A stretch of 64,000 nt of DNA from Dinghuibacter silviterrae (lineage in GTDB: Bacteria; Bacteroidota; Bacteroidia; Chitinophagales; Chitinophagaceae): contig NZ_SODV01000002.1 of NCBI RefSeq assembly GCF_004366355.1, positions 310,001 through 374,000 on the forward strand, written 5' to 3'. The notes under the pieces are model-generated. The model was not told where the DNA came from. It searched no databases and saw only the letters and a program-made list of their open reading frames with translations. The position numbers were made by a program, and so were the translations under genes. Below are positions 9,601 through 18,779 of the stretch, piece by piece; the stretch's first letter is position 1; each line of letters starts with the position of its first letter.

Positions 9601-10411
9601 TCTGCAATTTTTTTGCCCCCGCTGGGGAAGCGAGGGCACGGGATGGGAGACTTTTTTTGCCCGCCTCAAAGCGGAAGGATATAACGGCATGGAATGGGGC
9701 GTCGCCTTGGATACGCCCCACGCGGAGCTGGATAAGATCTGGGACCTGGCGGAGCAAAAGAGGGTCGCTGTTATCCTTCAACATTACGATACGGTGGATG
9801 CGGACTTTAACCGGCATTACGATACCTATTGCCGGTGGCTGTCCATGGTGAAAGGATACCCGGCGGTGAAGATCAATTCGCAAACCGGACGGGACATTTT
9901 CACCTTCGACCAGAACAAAGCGTTGATCGAAGCTGCGACGCAATTCACCGTCGATACGGACATAGCGGTGGTCCATGAGACCCACCGGCACAAATTCTCT
10001 TTTGCCGCCCATATCGCCAAAGAATTTTTGCAGAGGATACCCCATCTTCGTTTGACGCTGGATGTGTCACATTGGGTGTGCGTAGCGGAGTCATACCTTG
10101 AAGATCAGAAAGAAACAGTGGCGCTGGCCATAGAGCGGGCCGATCACCTGCATGCGCGCGTCGGATACCCCGAAGGTCCGCAGATCCCGGATCCCCGGGT
10201 GCCGGAGTGGGATATTGCGTTGCGGCACCACCTCGTGTGGTGGGATGCGGTCGTGGCCAGACACAGGGCGCAAAACAAACCGCTGACGGTCACGCCCGAA
10301 TTCGGCCCTTATCCTTACATGGTGGAATTGCCCTTCACCCGTCAACCCCTCACCAGCCAATGGGAGATCAACGCCTGGATGATGCGGATGCTCGGGGAGC
10401 GGTACCGCTAG
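9587..10411 (+). CDS. Sugar phosphate isomerase/epimerase-like TIM-barrel protein
   Basis: A 274-residue xylose-isomerase-like TIM barrel (AP endonuclease 2 superfamily). Visible features are GYNGMEWGV near residue 32, the metal-binding strands VVHETHRHKFSF (~128) and LTLDVSHWVCV (~156), HLHARVGYPEGP (~182) and a final TPEFGPYPY (~238), giving the usual Glu/Asp/His/Glu ligand pattern. It overlaps the PhyH gene by 14 nt. The likely role is cytoplasmic isomerisation or epimerisation of a sugar or keto-acid intermediate. The exact substrate cannot be told from sequence. Confidence 0.85.
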   Translation: MKPTNLQFFCPRWGSEGTGWETFFARLKAEGYNGMEWGVALDTPHAELDKIWDLAEQKRVAVILQHYDTVDADFNRHYDTYCRWLSMVKGYPAVKINSQTGRDIFTFDQNKALIEAATQFTVDTDIAVVHETHRHKFSFAAHIAKEFLQRIPHLRLTLDVSHWVCVAESYLEDQKETVALAIERADHLHARVGYPEGPQIPDPRVPEWDIALRHHLVWWDAVVARHRAQNKPLTVTPEFGPYPYMVELPFTRQPLTSQWEINAWMMRMLGERYR

Positions 10412-10429
10412 TGCGCAAACGTATGCGCA
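10412..10429. promoter_or_regulatory. LacI-type operator, copy 2
   Basis: TGCGCAAACGTATGCGCA is an 18-bp palindrome with one mismatched central pair. Its first 16 bases match the operator at 5914-5929 at 14 positions. It begins immediately after the stop of the TIM-barrel gene and lies about 60 nt upstream of a promoter-like element, the same layout as copy 1. Confidence 0.65.
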
Positions 10430-10473
10430 GTCTAATACTGCCGCTATTTTGATATGCTCCCGTTTGAAAAAAA

Positions 10474-10493
10474 ACAATGTTTATCATTGTACA
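10474..10493 (+). promoter_or_regulatory. Candidate promoter element and dyad before the gene at 10561
   Basis: ACAATG and CATTGT form a dyad with a 5-nt spacer (10474-10490). The right arm is part of TTATCATTGTACA (10481-10493), the near copy of the element at 5986-5998. The contained TATCATTG is one mismatch from TAnnTTTG. Confidence 0.4.
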
Positions 10494-10560
10494 TCCCTAC
10501 CCGAAATCGGCTAATCGCTTTGAGTATTGACTGCTGTTTTCTATTAAAACCTGCTTCCAG

Positions 10561-12840
10561 ATGATCGATTTATTTTCGCTGAAACGGGCAGCATTTTTGT
10601 TGCTGTTTTCCTTGTTTTTGTACGGTGCCGAGGCTCAACGGACAATAACCACACAGTATTTTTCGATGACCTTAAACGGCAAGGGGTATATCATGCATAT
10701 GGAGAACACCTCGGTGACCCCTCACCGCGAATTCTGCCCCTCGGACAAGCCGTCGCCGTTGCTGTGTCTATACGACAGTAAGAGGAATACCTATTTCTAC
10801 CCGATCGCGGCCAGCTATTCCGGGCGGTCGGCGCGCCTGCACTACGCAAACGGTTCGGTGGCCACCGTCACCATTTCCACGGTCCACAACCAGTACTTCA
10901 AATTCGTCCTGCAGGACGTCATCCCGCGCCACGGGATTGACGCGGTCCAGTGGGGGCCATATCATACGAACATCACGAACCTCTTCGGGGAGATCATCGG
11001 GGTGGCGCGGGATACCAGCGAGACAGGGAATTTTGCCATCGGCGCCCTGGCGTTGAACGACACCACGGTTGGCGGACCTGCTGCGGATCAGGTACCTTTT
11101 CAATACATCATACATACACCCGATCCAAAGCGGTTTCCGCTTCCCGCCGGTCTTTGGGAAGGAGAGAACTTTTCGGTCGGGGGAGATGGTATAAACGATG
11201 TTGCTTTTTACTCCCACCCGGAAGAATATTTCAGGATGCTATACGGGGATGCCGCTTCCGTGGATAGCGTGGGCCGGATATCGATCTATTACCATGCGAT
11301 AGACAGGCGCCAGAAAAGATCCATCTATCCCTTTTCCCCCACACAGCTTCCAGCCAACGCGGCTGTCCACCAGGACGTACAACAGGTCCCATTCGTAGAC
11401 GTAAAAGGATCGTCTATTGCTTTTTATGGATGTCCCGATAGCGTAGCACTTTTGGGGGTCATCAGGAACATTGTGCTGAACGAAGGGTTGCCCTACCCGG
11501 CGTACGCCTTCAACGGTAGTGCCAGCCGGATTTGGGTAAAAGACCCCGCACGGTACACCCCGGACGTCGCCACCGCAGGTAGGTTGTTCGATAGCACCAT
11601 TTCGTATGTACGCCAGATGGGATTCAAGGCGGTCCAGGCGGAAGACCTGCCTTTTTACTGGCCCAACAGGGCGGACCGGGGATACATAGACGGAGACCCG
11701 GCCGACAAGTTCCCCTTCCATTTCACCGCGGGCAACAAGACCCATAAGCAGTTTTCGGATATGTCCAACCCGTTCGGCATCGATATCGGGCGACATACGG
11801 TGACGACGGCGCTTGGCCGGGGTACGAAGGATGTGAATCCCCCCAGCGACAGCCTTTGCGTGCTGTTGACAAGAATCCTGGCAAAGGGCATCGATGCGAC
11901 CGACCGGGTGATCACGGTCACCGATCCGACCTATCTGGATGAAACGGGATCCGCCGAAGGGCACGATACGACGTTGAACATCCTGAAGATAGGCAAAGAG
12001 CTCATCCATTACATAGGCGTAAGCAAAACCGTTCCCTATACGCTGCAAAATGTCACCAGGGGATATTGGGGGACGACGGCTACACCACACGCCAAGGGCG
12101 ACATGATTTATAAAATGCAGGCAAGCTGCGGCGGCGGGTACGCCGGCCTGATCCCGGATATCAATTTGCAGGATTCCATTGCAGCCTACTATGCAGACGT
12201 CAGTATCAAAAACGGAATCCATTTTATCGATTGGGATGGGGAGGAATTCCTGTTCGACCAGGGGATGGGTACGTACTCGGTCAAGAGGTTTCATCGTGTG
12301 TTGTTCCAACGGGCCGCCGAAGGCGGCATTTCCTACATGCGGATCATGGGCGCGGGTGTCAGCGAAGGTTCCTGGCACTATCAAAGCGTGTGGAATGTAG
12401 GGGGCGGAAAGAATATGTACGACCAGGTACACCGGAGCTGGGGGATCGAGGGCAAGGATATACGCAATGTGGCGTTTGCCAATTATTTCCCCGCGACCTT
12501 CGGGATCACCGAGGGCATCGGGCCTTCCACCACCGTCCAGCAGTTTGAAAACCTGGAGGCCATTTCCGTCGGCGTAGGGGTGACCTATATGTTGGAACTC
12601 CGGCAGAGCAGCGTGGAATCCTGCCCGGTCAAGTATGGCATTTTCTCCGCCATCAGGACCTGGGAGAACGCCCGGGCTGCCGGTGCCTTCCCCCGGTGGC
12701 TCAAAAACGAACTGGCTGACCCCACACAATATTTCCATCTCCAGCAAGTCGACGCGGATCATTGGGACTTGTACCGGGTCGACGCCGGTGGGAAGAACCC
12801 CATTTTGTACATAAAACTTTCCAGGGAGGCGGGGTATTAA
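10561..12840 (+). CDS. Secreted protein of unknown function, possibly a TIM-barrel glycosidase
   Basis: A 759-residue protein with a signal peptide (hydrophobic LLLFSLFLYGAEAQ). I do not recognise a named family. An N-terminal beta-rich domain covers about 1-290. A region with barrel-like strands follows: GFKAVQAEDLPFYWPNRA near 355 and HFIDWDGEEFLFDQG near 560, the latter with Asp/Glu at a strand end as in retaining glycosidases. Between them, at about residues 415-520, sits a small module ending TRGYWGTTATPHAKGD. Repeats of that TRG..GTTA..H..G type occur in tail and adhesin-like proteins, so it may be an insert in the barrel. It is first in an operon with the GH20 fusion, 1 nt apart. A glycan-active role is inferred from context. 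Confidence 0.6.
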   Translation: MIDLFSLKRAAFLLLFSLFLYGAEAQRTITTQYFSMTLNGKGYIMHMENTSVTPHREFCPSDKPSPLLCLYDSKRNTYFYPIAASYSGRSARLHYANGSVATVTISTVHNQYFKFVLQDVIPRHGIDAVQWGPYHTNITNLFGEIIGVARDTSETGNFAIGALALNDTTVGGPAADQVPFQYIIHTPDPKRFPLPAGLWEGENFSVGGDGINDVAFYSHPEEYFRMLYGDAASVDSVGRISIYYHAIDRRQKRSIYPFSPTQLPANAAVHQDVQQVPFVDVKGSSIAFYGCPDSVALLGVIRNIVLNEGLPYPAYAFNGSASRIWVKDPARYTPDVATAGRLFDSTISYVRQMGFKAVQAEDLPFYWPNRADRGYIDGDPADKFPFHFTAGNKTHKQFSDMSNPFGIDIGRHTVTTALGRGTKDVNPPSDSLCVLLTRILAKGIDATDRVITVTDPTYLDETGSAEGHDTTLNILKIGKELIHYIGVSKTVPYTLQNVTRGYWGTTATPHAKGDMIYKMQASCGGGYAGLIPDINLQDSIAAYYADVSIKNGIHFIDWDGEEFLFDQGMGTYSVKRFHRVLFQRAAEGGISYMRIMGAGVSEGSWHYQSVWNVGGGKNMYDQVHRSWGIEGKDIRNVAFANYFPATFGITEGIGPSTTVQQFENLEAISVGVGVTYMLELRQSSVESCPVKYGIFSAIRTWENARAAGAFPRWLKNELADPTQYFHLQQVDADHWDLYRVDAGGKNPILYIKLSREAGY

Positions 12841-12841
12841 G

Positions 12842-15800
12842 ATGGTGAAACGATGGATAACGATACTGATGCTGACGGGCACCGCGTCCGCACAATTGAA
12901 CCAACGGCTGGGTTTGCTTCGGGGAAACCTGGTGGTGACCGCGCGTCGGTACGAAGGCGCCGACATGGTCAGGGAAGATACGTTATACCCTTCCCGGAAT
13001 CAAGCGCTTCAGTTGACGCTCCATGTACGCGATGTACCGGGAGCAATAGACATCACTGCCTCCTGCAAAGCGAGGACTGCCATCCCGGCCACGGCCGTAG
13101 CGGTGTCTTTCAACTTTGCCGGTTGGGACCGCTCGAACTATGTTCTGGTACCCGCGTCCGTGTATAACGGCAACCGTTACCGGGCGATCGGGAATGGATA
13201 CAATCCGCAGTATCCCCGGGATATGTACTACAACCCACACGTACAGCTAACCATTTCCAATAATCCGAGACTGGCCCTGGACAACGGGCAATCCTCCTGT
13301 ATCGAATTGCAGACAGGCAACGCGGCCACGCCCGCCCTTTGTTTTTTCTCCCCACGGCTGAAGAAAGGATGCATCATCCTGACCACCCAGGGAACAAGGG
13401 TGGGGTACAACGGGTTGACGGTTGCCGAAAATGCGCGTCAGGACAGTTGCTCGTTCCAGGTCAGTGCGCCCGCCCTGCGGAAGCTGGCGGCCGGTTTCGG
13501 GGATTTTCATCCAAGCGGTGACAAGGCGCCGGACTGGGCGGAAGGGGATTCCCTAACGCTCCGGTTCCGGGTCTTTGTATTCGATGCGCGGGACATACCC
13601 GCCTTGCTGCGCAAGTTTTTACAGGTGCGCAAATCGCTGACCGGCCCCAACCAACCCCGTAACCTGTTACCGAAAAGTCAACAGTTTGCGTGGGGAACCG
13701 ACATCAGCCGGGGGCTTTGGTCGGAGAACCCGGCCGGCAATTATTACCTGCCGGAAAACAACCGGGACTTTCAACTGGGGTGGGTCGGCGGCTTGATGAA
13801 TACCTATCCGCTGCTGGCGTTGGATAGTCCCCTGGAACGGGAACGCGTCGGGCAGGAAATGGACTTCGTCGTCAACAAATTGCAAGGCCGGAGTGGCTTT
13901 TTTTACGGCGGGATCACCGCGGACGGCCAAATCATACCGGAAAAGATGAGTCCCGATTACCCCGCGATCCAGGCCATGGTACGCAAAAACGGGGACGCGT
14001 TGTTCTGGATGATCAAACACCTGGCGTTGCTCAGGGCCCAGGGACACGGGCCTTTTATAAAAAAGGAATGGGAGGCGTCCGCCCGGAAACTGGCCCAGGC
14101 CTTTGTCCGGACATGGAAACGCTACGGCCAGTTCGGACAGTACATCGTACCGGACAACGGAGACATCGCGGTATTCAATTCCGCGGCCGGCGCCATCGCA
14201 CCGGCGGGTCTTGTGCTGGCGTACGATTATTTCAAGGACCCGGAATTCCTCGCGGTAGCCAAAGCGGCGGCCGCCTACTATTACGAGCGGGATGTGGTGA
14301 AACAGGGGCTGACCGGCGGCAACTGCGGGGACATCTCGCAGGATGCGGATTCTGAATCCGCCTTCGGTTTTCTCGAATCCCTGATGGCGTTGTACCATGC
14401 CACCGGGGATCCTCTTTGGTTAAAAAGAGCGGAAACAGAAGCGGCACTTTGTTCGACCTGGACGCTTTCGTATGATGAACAATTTCCTCCCCGCTCGGAT
14501 ATCGGCCGGCTGGGGGCGCACATGGCGGGAGCGGTTTTTGCCAGCATACAGAATAAACACGCGGCACCGGGTACGTGTACCTCATCCGACGATGAATTGT
14601 TCAAACTTTACCGGGCAACGGGCAATCAGTTATATGCGGACCTGATCCGGGACATCCAACACGCGGCCTCGGAAGCGGTAAACCGTCCGGGGCACCTGAC
14701 GACCCACAACCTGACCGGGTCTTCCATGGAACGGATCCAGCCCTCCGATGCCGAGGGGCGTGGTGCGACCGGTAATTTTATCAACACCCGGAATACCTGG
14801 ACGGAAACGGATGGGGTGCTGATGGCAATGGAGCTACCGGGGGTATACCTCCAGACGGATACGAAAAGGATCGAGGTTTTCGATCATGTATCGGCAAAGA
14901 TATTACCCGGTGACGACCTCTTGTTAGAGAACCCCACCGTGTACGACGCCTTCGTGTCGGTGATGGCCGAGACCAGCCGGCAGGCGGCCGTCCCCATGGG
15001 GTATACCGCCTTCCTTCATTGGCCGGTGGTGAAGGTGAAGGCCGGTGGCCGGACAGTGGTACACGTGAGCACGGACGGACGACTGTCCGATGTGCGCTTC
15101 GCGAATGCAAAACCCTTTGTTATCCCGGGGATACAGGAATGGTCTGGTGACTTCGGTCATTTTCATATCGGCGGCGGGTCTGCGATCGTGCTCGACCCGG
15201 CCGGTACGGATAGGCTACAAACGGCTGCCCGTGTGCTTCAGGGGGACCTTAAGATCCCCGTCAGGGTAGGAAAGCCTTCCACGGGTGATATATGGCTTAG
15301 CCTGGACGCCACCGACACTACACTGGGAAGGGAAGGATATTTGATGGATGTAACGCCTTCGGTGCTACGTATTTCCGCAAGGAATCCGCAGGGCCTTTTC
15401 TGGGGCACCAGGACCTTGCTCCAGGTTTTGGAGCAGGACAGTTTGCACCGGCGTTTCCCCTGCGGCGTCGTGCGCGACTTTCCCAAATATGCCATCCGCG
15501 GATTTATGCTTGATGCTGGGCGCAAGTTCTTCCCCATGGACGTCCTGAAACAATATGTGAAGTTCATGGCCTACTACAAAATGAACGACTTCCATATACA
15601 CCTCAACGACGATGGATTTCATGCGAAGGGCGGCTCCTGGGACAGCACCTATGCTGCATTCCGGCTCGAATGCGAGACCTATCCGGCGCTGACCGCCAGG
15701 GACGGCTCGTACACAAAAAAAGAGTTCAGGGAATTTGAGGCGTTTGCCCATTCGTACGGGGTCAACATCGTACCGGAAATCGATGTCCCGGCGCATTCCC

Positions 15801-16525
15801 TGGCGTTTACACGGATGCGCCCCGAGATCGGGAGCAAACAGTACGGGATGGACCACCTCGACCTCGACAACCCAGTCACCTACCGGGTCATCGACAGCAT
15901 CTTCACGGAATACCTGGCAGGACCCGACCCCGTATTTTCGGGCCCGGACGTACACATCGGGACCGACGAGTATAACAAAAAAGCCGCGGAGCAATTCCGG
16001 GCCTTTAGCGATCATTATATCCGCCTGGTACAAGGATACGGCAAAAGGGTCCGGCTTTGGGGCGCCCTCACCCACGCGGCGGGCGTGACGCCGGTCACCT
16101 CGAAAGGGGTCACGATGAATGTCTGGTACAACGGGTACGCCGATCCAAGGGAAATGGAAAAGTTGGGTTATGATATCATATCCACCCCGGATGACTGGGT
16201 ATACATCGTCCCGGGGGCGAACTACTACCATGACTATCTCGACACCGCCAAGCTGTATAACGAATGGGAACCCATCCAGGTGGGCGACGTCCGTTTCCCC
16301 GAAGGAGATCCACAGATCAAGGGGGGCTCTTTCGCCGTGTGGAACGATAAAATAGGCAGCGGCATTACCCTGCAGGACATTCACAACCGCGTATTCCCGG
16401 CAATGCGGGTGTTGGCGCAAAAGATGTGGAGAGGGACCGATACGACGATGTCTTTCGCCGCCTTTTGCGAGGGCGCGCGTTACATAGGACTCGCTTTCGC
16501 ACCTGCAAACGCCTTCCGGTATTGA
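12842..16525 (+). CDS. Large secreted fusion: alpha/alpha-toroid domain plus GH20 hexosaminidase-like domain
   Basis: This 1227-residue protein has a short signal-like N-terminus (WITILMLTGTASA). Residues ~1-270 are beta-rich. About 280-720 looks like an alpha/alpha toroid (GWVGGLMNTYPLLAL, SAAGAIAPAGLVLAYDYF, TGGNCGDISQDADSESAF). About 785-880 resembles the GH20 accessory domain, and 885-1200 is a GH20 barrel with FMLDAGRKFF, FHIHLNDD, PEIDVPAHS and the catalytic Asp-Glu pair D1042/E1043 in HIGTDEY. GH20 enzymes use substrate-assisted cleavage of terminal HexNAc. The 3' end overlaps the convergent AraC gene by 46 nt. The toroid fusion is unusual; whether it is catalytic is unknown. Confidence 0.82.
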   Translation: MVKRWITILMLTGTASAQLNQRLGLLRGNLVVTARRYEGADMVREDTLYPSRNQALQLTLHVRDVPGAIDITASCKARTAIPATAVAVSFNFAGWDRSNYVLVPASVYNGNRYRAIGNGYNPQYPRDMYYNPHVQLTISNNPRLALDNGQSSCIELQTGNAATPALCFFSPRLKKGCIILTTQGTRVGYNGLTVAENARQDSCSFQVSAPALRKLAAGFGDFHPSGDKAPDWAEGDSLTLRFRVFVFDARDIPALLRKFLQVRKSLTGPNQPRNLLPKSQQFAWGTDISRGLWSENPAGNYYLPENNRDFQLGWVGGLMNTYPLLALDSPLERERVGQEMDFVVNKLQGRSGFFYGGITADGQIIPEKMSPDYPAIQAMVRKNGDALFWMIKHLALLRAQGHGPFIKKEWEASARKLAQAFVRTWKRYGQFGQYIVPDNGDIAVFNSAAGAIAPAGLVLAYDYFKDPEFLAVAKAAAAYYYERDVVKQGLTGGNCGDISQDADSESAFGFLESLMALYHATGDPLWLKRAETEAALCSTWTLSYDEQFPPRSDIGRLGAHMAGAVFASIQNKHAAPGTCTSSDDELFKLYRATGNQLYADLIRDIQHAASEAVNRPGHLTTHNLTGSSMERIQPSDAEGRGATGNFINTRNTWTETDGVLMAMELPGVYLQTDTKRIEVFDHVSAKILPGDDLLLENPTVYDAFVSVMAETSRQAAVPMGYTAFLHWPVVKVKAGGRTVVHVSTDGRLSDVRFANAKPFVIPGIQEWSGDFGHFHIGGGSAIVLDPAGTDRLQTAARVLQGDLKIPVRVGKPSTGDIWLSLDATDTTLGREGYLMDVTPSVLRISARNPQGLFWGTRTLLQVLEQDSLHRRFPCGVVRDFPKYAIRGFMLDAGRKFFPMDVLKQYVKFMAYYKMNDFHIHLNDDGFHAKGGSWDSTYAAFRLECETYPALTARDGSYTKKEFREFEAFAHSYGVNIVPEIDVPAHSLAFTRMRPEIGSKQYGMDHLDLDNPVTYRVIDSIFTEYLAGPDPVFSGPDVHIGTDEYNKKAAEQFRAFSDHYIRLVQGYGKRVRLWGALTHAAGVTPVTSKGVTMNVWYNGYADPREMEKLGYDIISTPDDWVYIVPGANYYHDYLDTAKLYNEWEPIQVGDVRFPEGDPQIKGGSFAVWNDKIGSGITLQDIHNRVFPAMRVLAQKMWRGTDTTMSFAAFCEGARYIGLAFAPANAFRY

Positions 16526-17337
16526 AGCGGTGTCATACGTTTGACCTTCAGGAATTGCTTGTGGAAGTTGGCCATCGTGTTATAACCGCTTTCGTAGCAG
16601 ATGTCCGATACGGAAGCCTGGGTGTCGACGAGCAGCGAGCACGCAAAGCCGATACGGACCTCGTTGAGGAAGTCGATGTACGTTTTTTTCGTGCACTTTT
16701 TGAAATAGTTGCAGAAGGCGGGGACGCTCATGCAGGCAATGTCCGCGGCCTGCCGGAGTGTAATAGGTTCTCTGAAGGATTGGATGGTATATTGGAAAAC
16801 ACGGTCGATGGCGGTCGTACCGGGGTTCGGCCGGATATCCTGGGTCGATACCGCCTCGAACGTCCTTTCCTCCGCGATCAGGTGGAGGCATTCACCAAGA
16901 AGAAGGATCCGGGTAAATCCTTTTGCATGCTCCAACTGATTGATGCGGGGGGCAAGTTGCCGAAGAAGCGAGCCGCAGATTTTGAGCCCATGGCGGGCTT
17001 CGTCGAGGAGCAGCCGGATGGAGCGGCTTTCAGGGATTCGCAGGAATTCCCCGCCCCAGAAGTCGTCGAGGAACTGTACGACAACGGCGGACGTAACAAG
17101 GTCCGGGTCCCGTTTTTGAAAAGTATGGGGGAGGTTGCTTCCAAGGAGGTAGACGTCTCCCGTCTCGAATTCGCCAACGTGATTCCCCACGAAACTCAGA
17201 CCGGCGCCCTCGGTGAAGAGGATCAACTCGTGTTCGGTGTGCTGGTGCCAGCCGACCTCGAAATGAGGTGTCCGGTACGTCCTCGCCACGAACGATCCGT
17301 CTTCATTGAGCGGGAGTTTCTGTGTCAGGGGCTTCAT
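16480..17337 (-). CDS. AraC-family transcriptional regulator 1
   Basis: The 285-residue protein has an N-terminal cupin-like sensor domain (HFEVGWHQHTEHELILF, then GDVYLLGSNLPH) and a C-terminal double helix-turn-helix of AraC type (ITLRQAADIACMSVPAFCNYFKK, then VSDICYESGYNTMANFHKQFLKVKRMTPLQYRK). The cupin region should bind a sugar or glycan breakdown product. It is divergent from the sugar porter operon (112 bp between starts) and convergent with the GH20 gene, so it probably regulates the porter operon, itself, or both. It is similar in layout to the second AraC regulator at 32487. Confidence 0.93.
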   Translation of the reverse strand: MKPLTQKLPLNEDGSFVARTYRTPHFEVGWHQHTEHELILFTEGAGLSFVGNHVGEFETGDVYLLGSNLPHTFQKRDPDLVTSAVVVQFLDDFWGGEFLRIPESRSIRLLLDEARHGLKICGSLLRQLAPRINQLEHAKGFTRILLLGECLHLIAEERTFEAVSTQDIRPNPGTTAIDRVFQYTIQSFREPITLRQAADIACMSVPAFCNYFKKCTKKTYIDFLNEVRIGFACSLLVDTQASVSDICYESGYNTMANFHKQFLKVKRMTPLQYRKAFAGAKASPM

Positions 17338-17449
17338 GGTTCGACTATATTTAGTCCTTGGACGAATTTAAGAATCTTTCGATATTAAAATAGTTTAGTT
17401 TTTCAATATGATAGCGTTGTCACGATAAACCCGTGCCTCGTAATTTACC

Positions 17450-18772
17450 ATGGTGAATAGGAAATTTATGATTACCGTCAGCGGTGTCGCGGCACTGGGC
17501 GGTTTGCTTTTTGGTTTTGATACCGCGGTGATCTCCGGGGCCATTCCGGCCATCACTGCCTATTTCAAACTCGATGGCAACGCCCTTGGCTGGGCGGTCG
17601 GCGCCGTATTGATCGGTTGTGCAGTGGGCGCGTTGTTCGCCGGACGGCTGGCCGATGCGCTGGGGCGGCGGTTTATGCTGATCGTTTGCGCATTTCTTTT
17701 TGCTGCATCGGGGATAGGTGCGGGGCTGTCCGGCAGTCTCCCGGTATTTATCGCATTCCGCCTGGCCGGCGGACTGGGCGTCGGAGCGGCCGCGATGGTC
17801 TCTCCCATGTATATAGCAGAGATTTCCCCGGCGGCCTGGCGGGGGCGGCTGGTGTCCCTGTATCAGCTGGCGATCGTTTTGGGGATCCTGGGTGCTTATT
17901 TCTCGAACTATACGCTGGCAGGAATAGGCAGGGACGACTGGCGTCTGATGTTTGCTTCCCAGGCCGCGCCATCCGCTTTGTTTGCCGTCTTATTGTGTTT
18001 TGTCCCGGAAACGCCGCGGTGGCTGGCGGCGAAGGGTAAAAAGACCCACGCTTTGCTTGTCCTGGGGAAGATCAATGGACTAGTGGACGCGCCTGCCCTT
18101 TTGGAGCAGATTGACCGGAGTTTTGAAGGTCAGCAAATTGGTGTGGCGGAGGTGTGGAAGAAAAGTTACCGTCCGGCCATGATCACGGGGATACTTCTGG
18201 CCGTTTTTCAGCAGGTCACCGGCATCAATGCGATCATCTACTATGCCCCCGTCATTTTTCAACATATAGGAGGAAACATGGCGTCCCCCTTGTTGCAAAC
18301 CATCGCCATCGGGGTGGTCAATGTCCTGGCGACCTGTGTCGCCATAGGCCTGGTCGATAAATGGGGACGCCGGCAATTACTGGTGGCGGGTTGTGTGCTC
18401 ATGGGGCTCATGCTGACCGCCCTGGGGTTGTGTTTCCGCTTCGGCTATTTCGGCCATTACCTGGTGCTCATCTTCATGTTACTGTACGTGGCTGCCTTCG
18501 GGTGTACCCTGGGCGCCGTCGTCTGGGTATACCTATCGGAGATGTTCCCCAACCGCATTAGGGGAATGGCGCTTTCTATAGCGACACTGGCGTTATGGGT
18601 GGCGGACTTTGCCGTCACCTATTCTTTCCCGGTGATGACGGAGCGGCTGGGGACCGCCTCCATATTTTTCGTCTACGCGGCGTTTTGCCTGATCGCCTTT
18701 CTCTTTATCCTCGTCAAAGTACCGGAGACAAAGGGGCGGTCGCTGGAAGAGGCCGAAGCATTATTTGAATAG
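17450..18772 (+). CDS. MFS sugar porter (XylE/GLUT-like)
   Basis: A 440-residue, 12-helix inner-membrane transporter with the full set of sugar-porter signatures: GGLLFGFDTAVISGA in helix 1, GRLADALGRR in loop 2-3, YIAEISPAAWRGR, PETPRWLAAKGK at the end of the N-half, QQVTGINAIIYYAP in helix 7, DKWGRR in loop 8-9 and the terminal PETKGRS. It probably takes up a monosaccharide by proton symport. It leads an operon with a PhyH dioxygenase, a beta-helix protein and a sulfatase, and is divergent from an AraC regulator. The sugar is not determinable from sequence. Confidence 0.93.
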   Translation: MVNRKFMITVSGVAALGGLLFGFDTAVISGAIPAITAYFKLDGNALGWAVGAVLIGCAVGALFAGRLADALGRRFMLIVCAFLFAASGIGAGLSGSLPVFIAFRLAGGLGVGAAAMVSPMYIAEISPAAWRGRLVSLYQLAIVLGILGAYFSNYTLAGIGRDDWRLMFASQAAPSALFAVLLCFVPETPRWLAAKGKKTHALLVLGKINGLVDAPALLEQIDRSFEGQQIGVAEVWKKSYRPAMITGILLAVFQQVTGINAIIYYAPVIFQHIGGNMASPLLQTIAIGVVNVLATCVAIGLVDKWGRRQLLVAGCVLMGLMLTALGLCFRFGYFGHYLVLIFMLLYVAAFGCTLGAVVWVYLSEMFPNRIRGMALSIATLALWVADFAVTYSFPVMTERLGTASIFFVYAAFCLIAFLFILVKVPETKGRSLEEAEALFE

Positions 18773-18779
18773 TACGTAT

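Noticed and set aside
11239-12966. Long reading frame on the minus strand
   Set aside because: It mirrors the secreted protein gene and the start of the GH20 gene, both with clear signal peptides or motifs; its own translation has no recognisable domain.
16426-17388. Long plus-strand reading frame opposite the AraC gene
   Set aside because: The minus strand encodes an unmistakable AraC regulator; the plus frame is its shadow.
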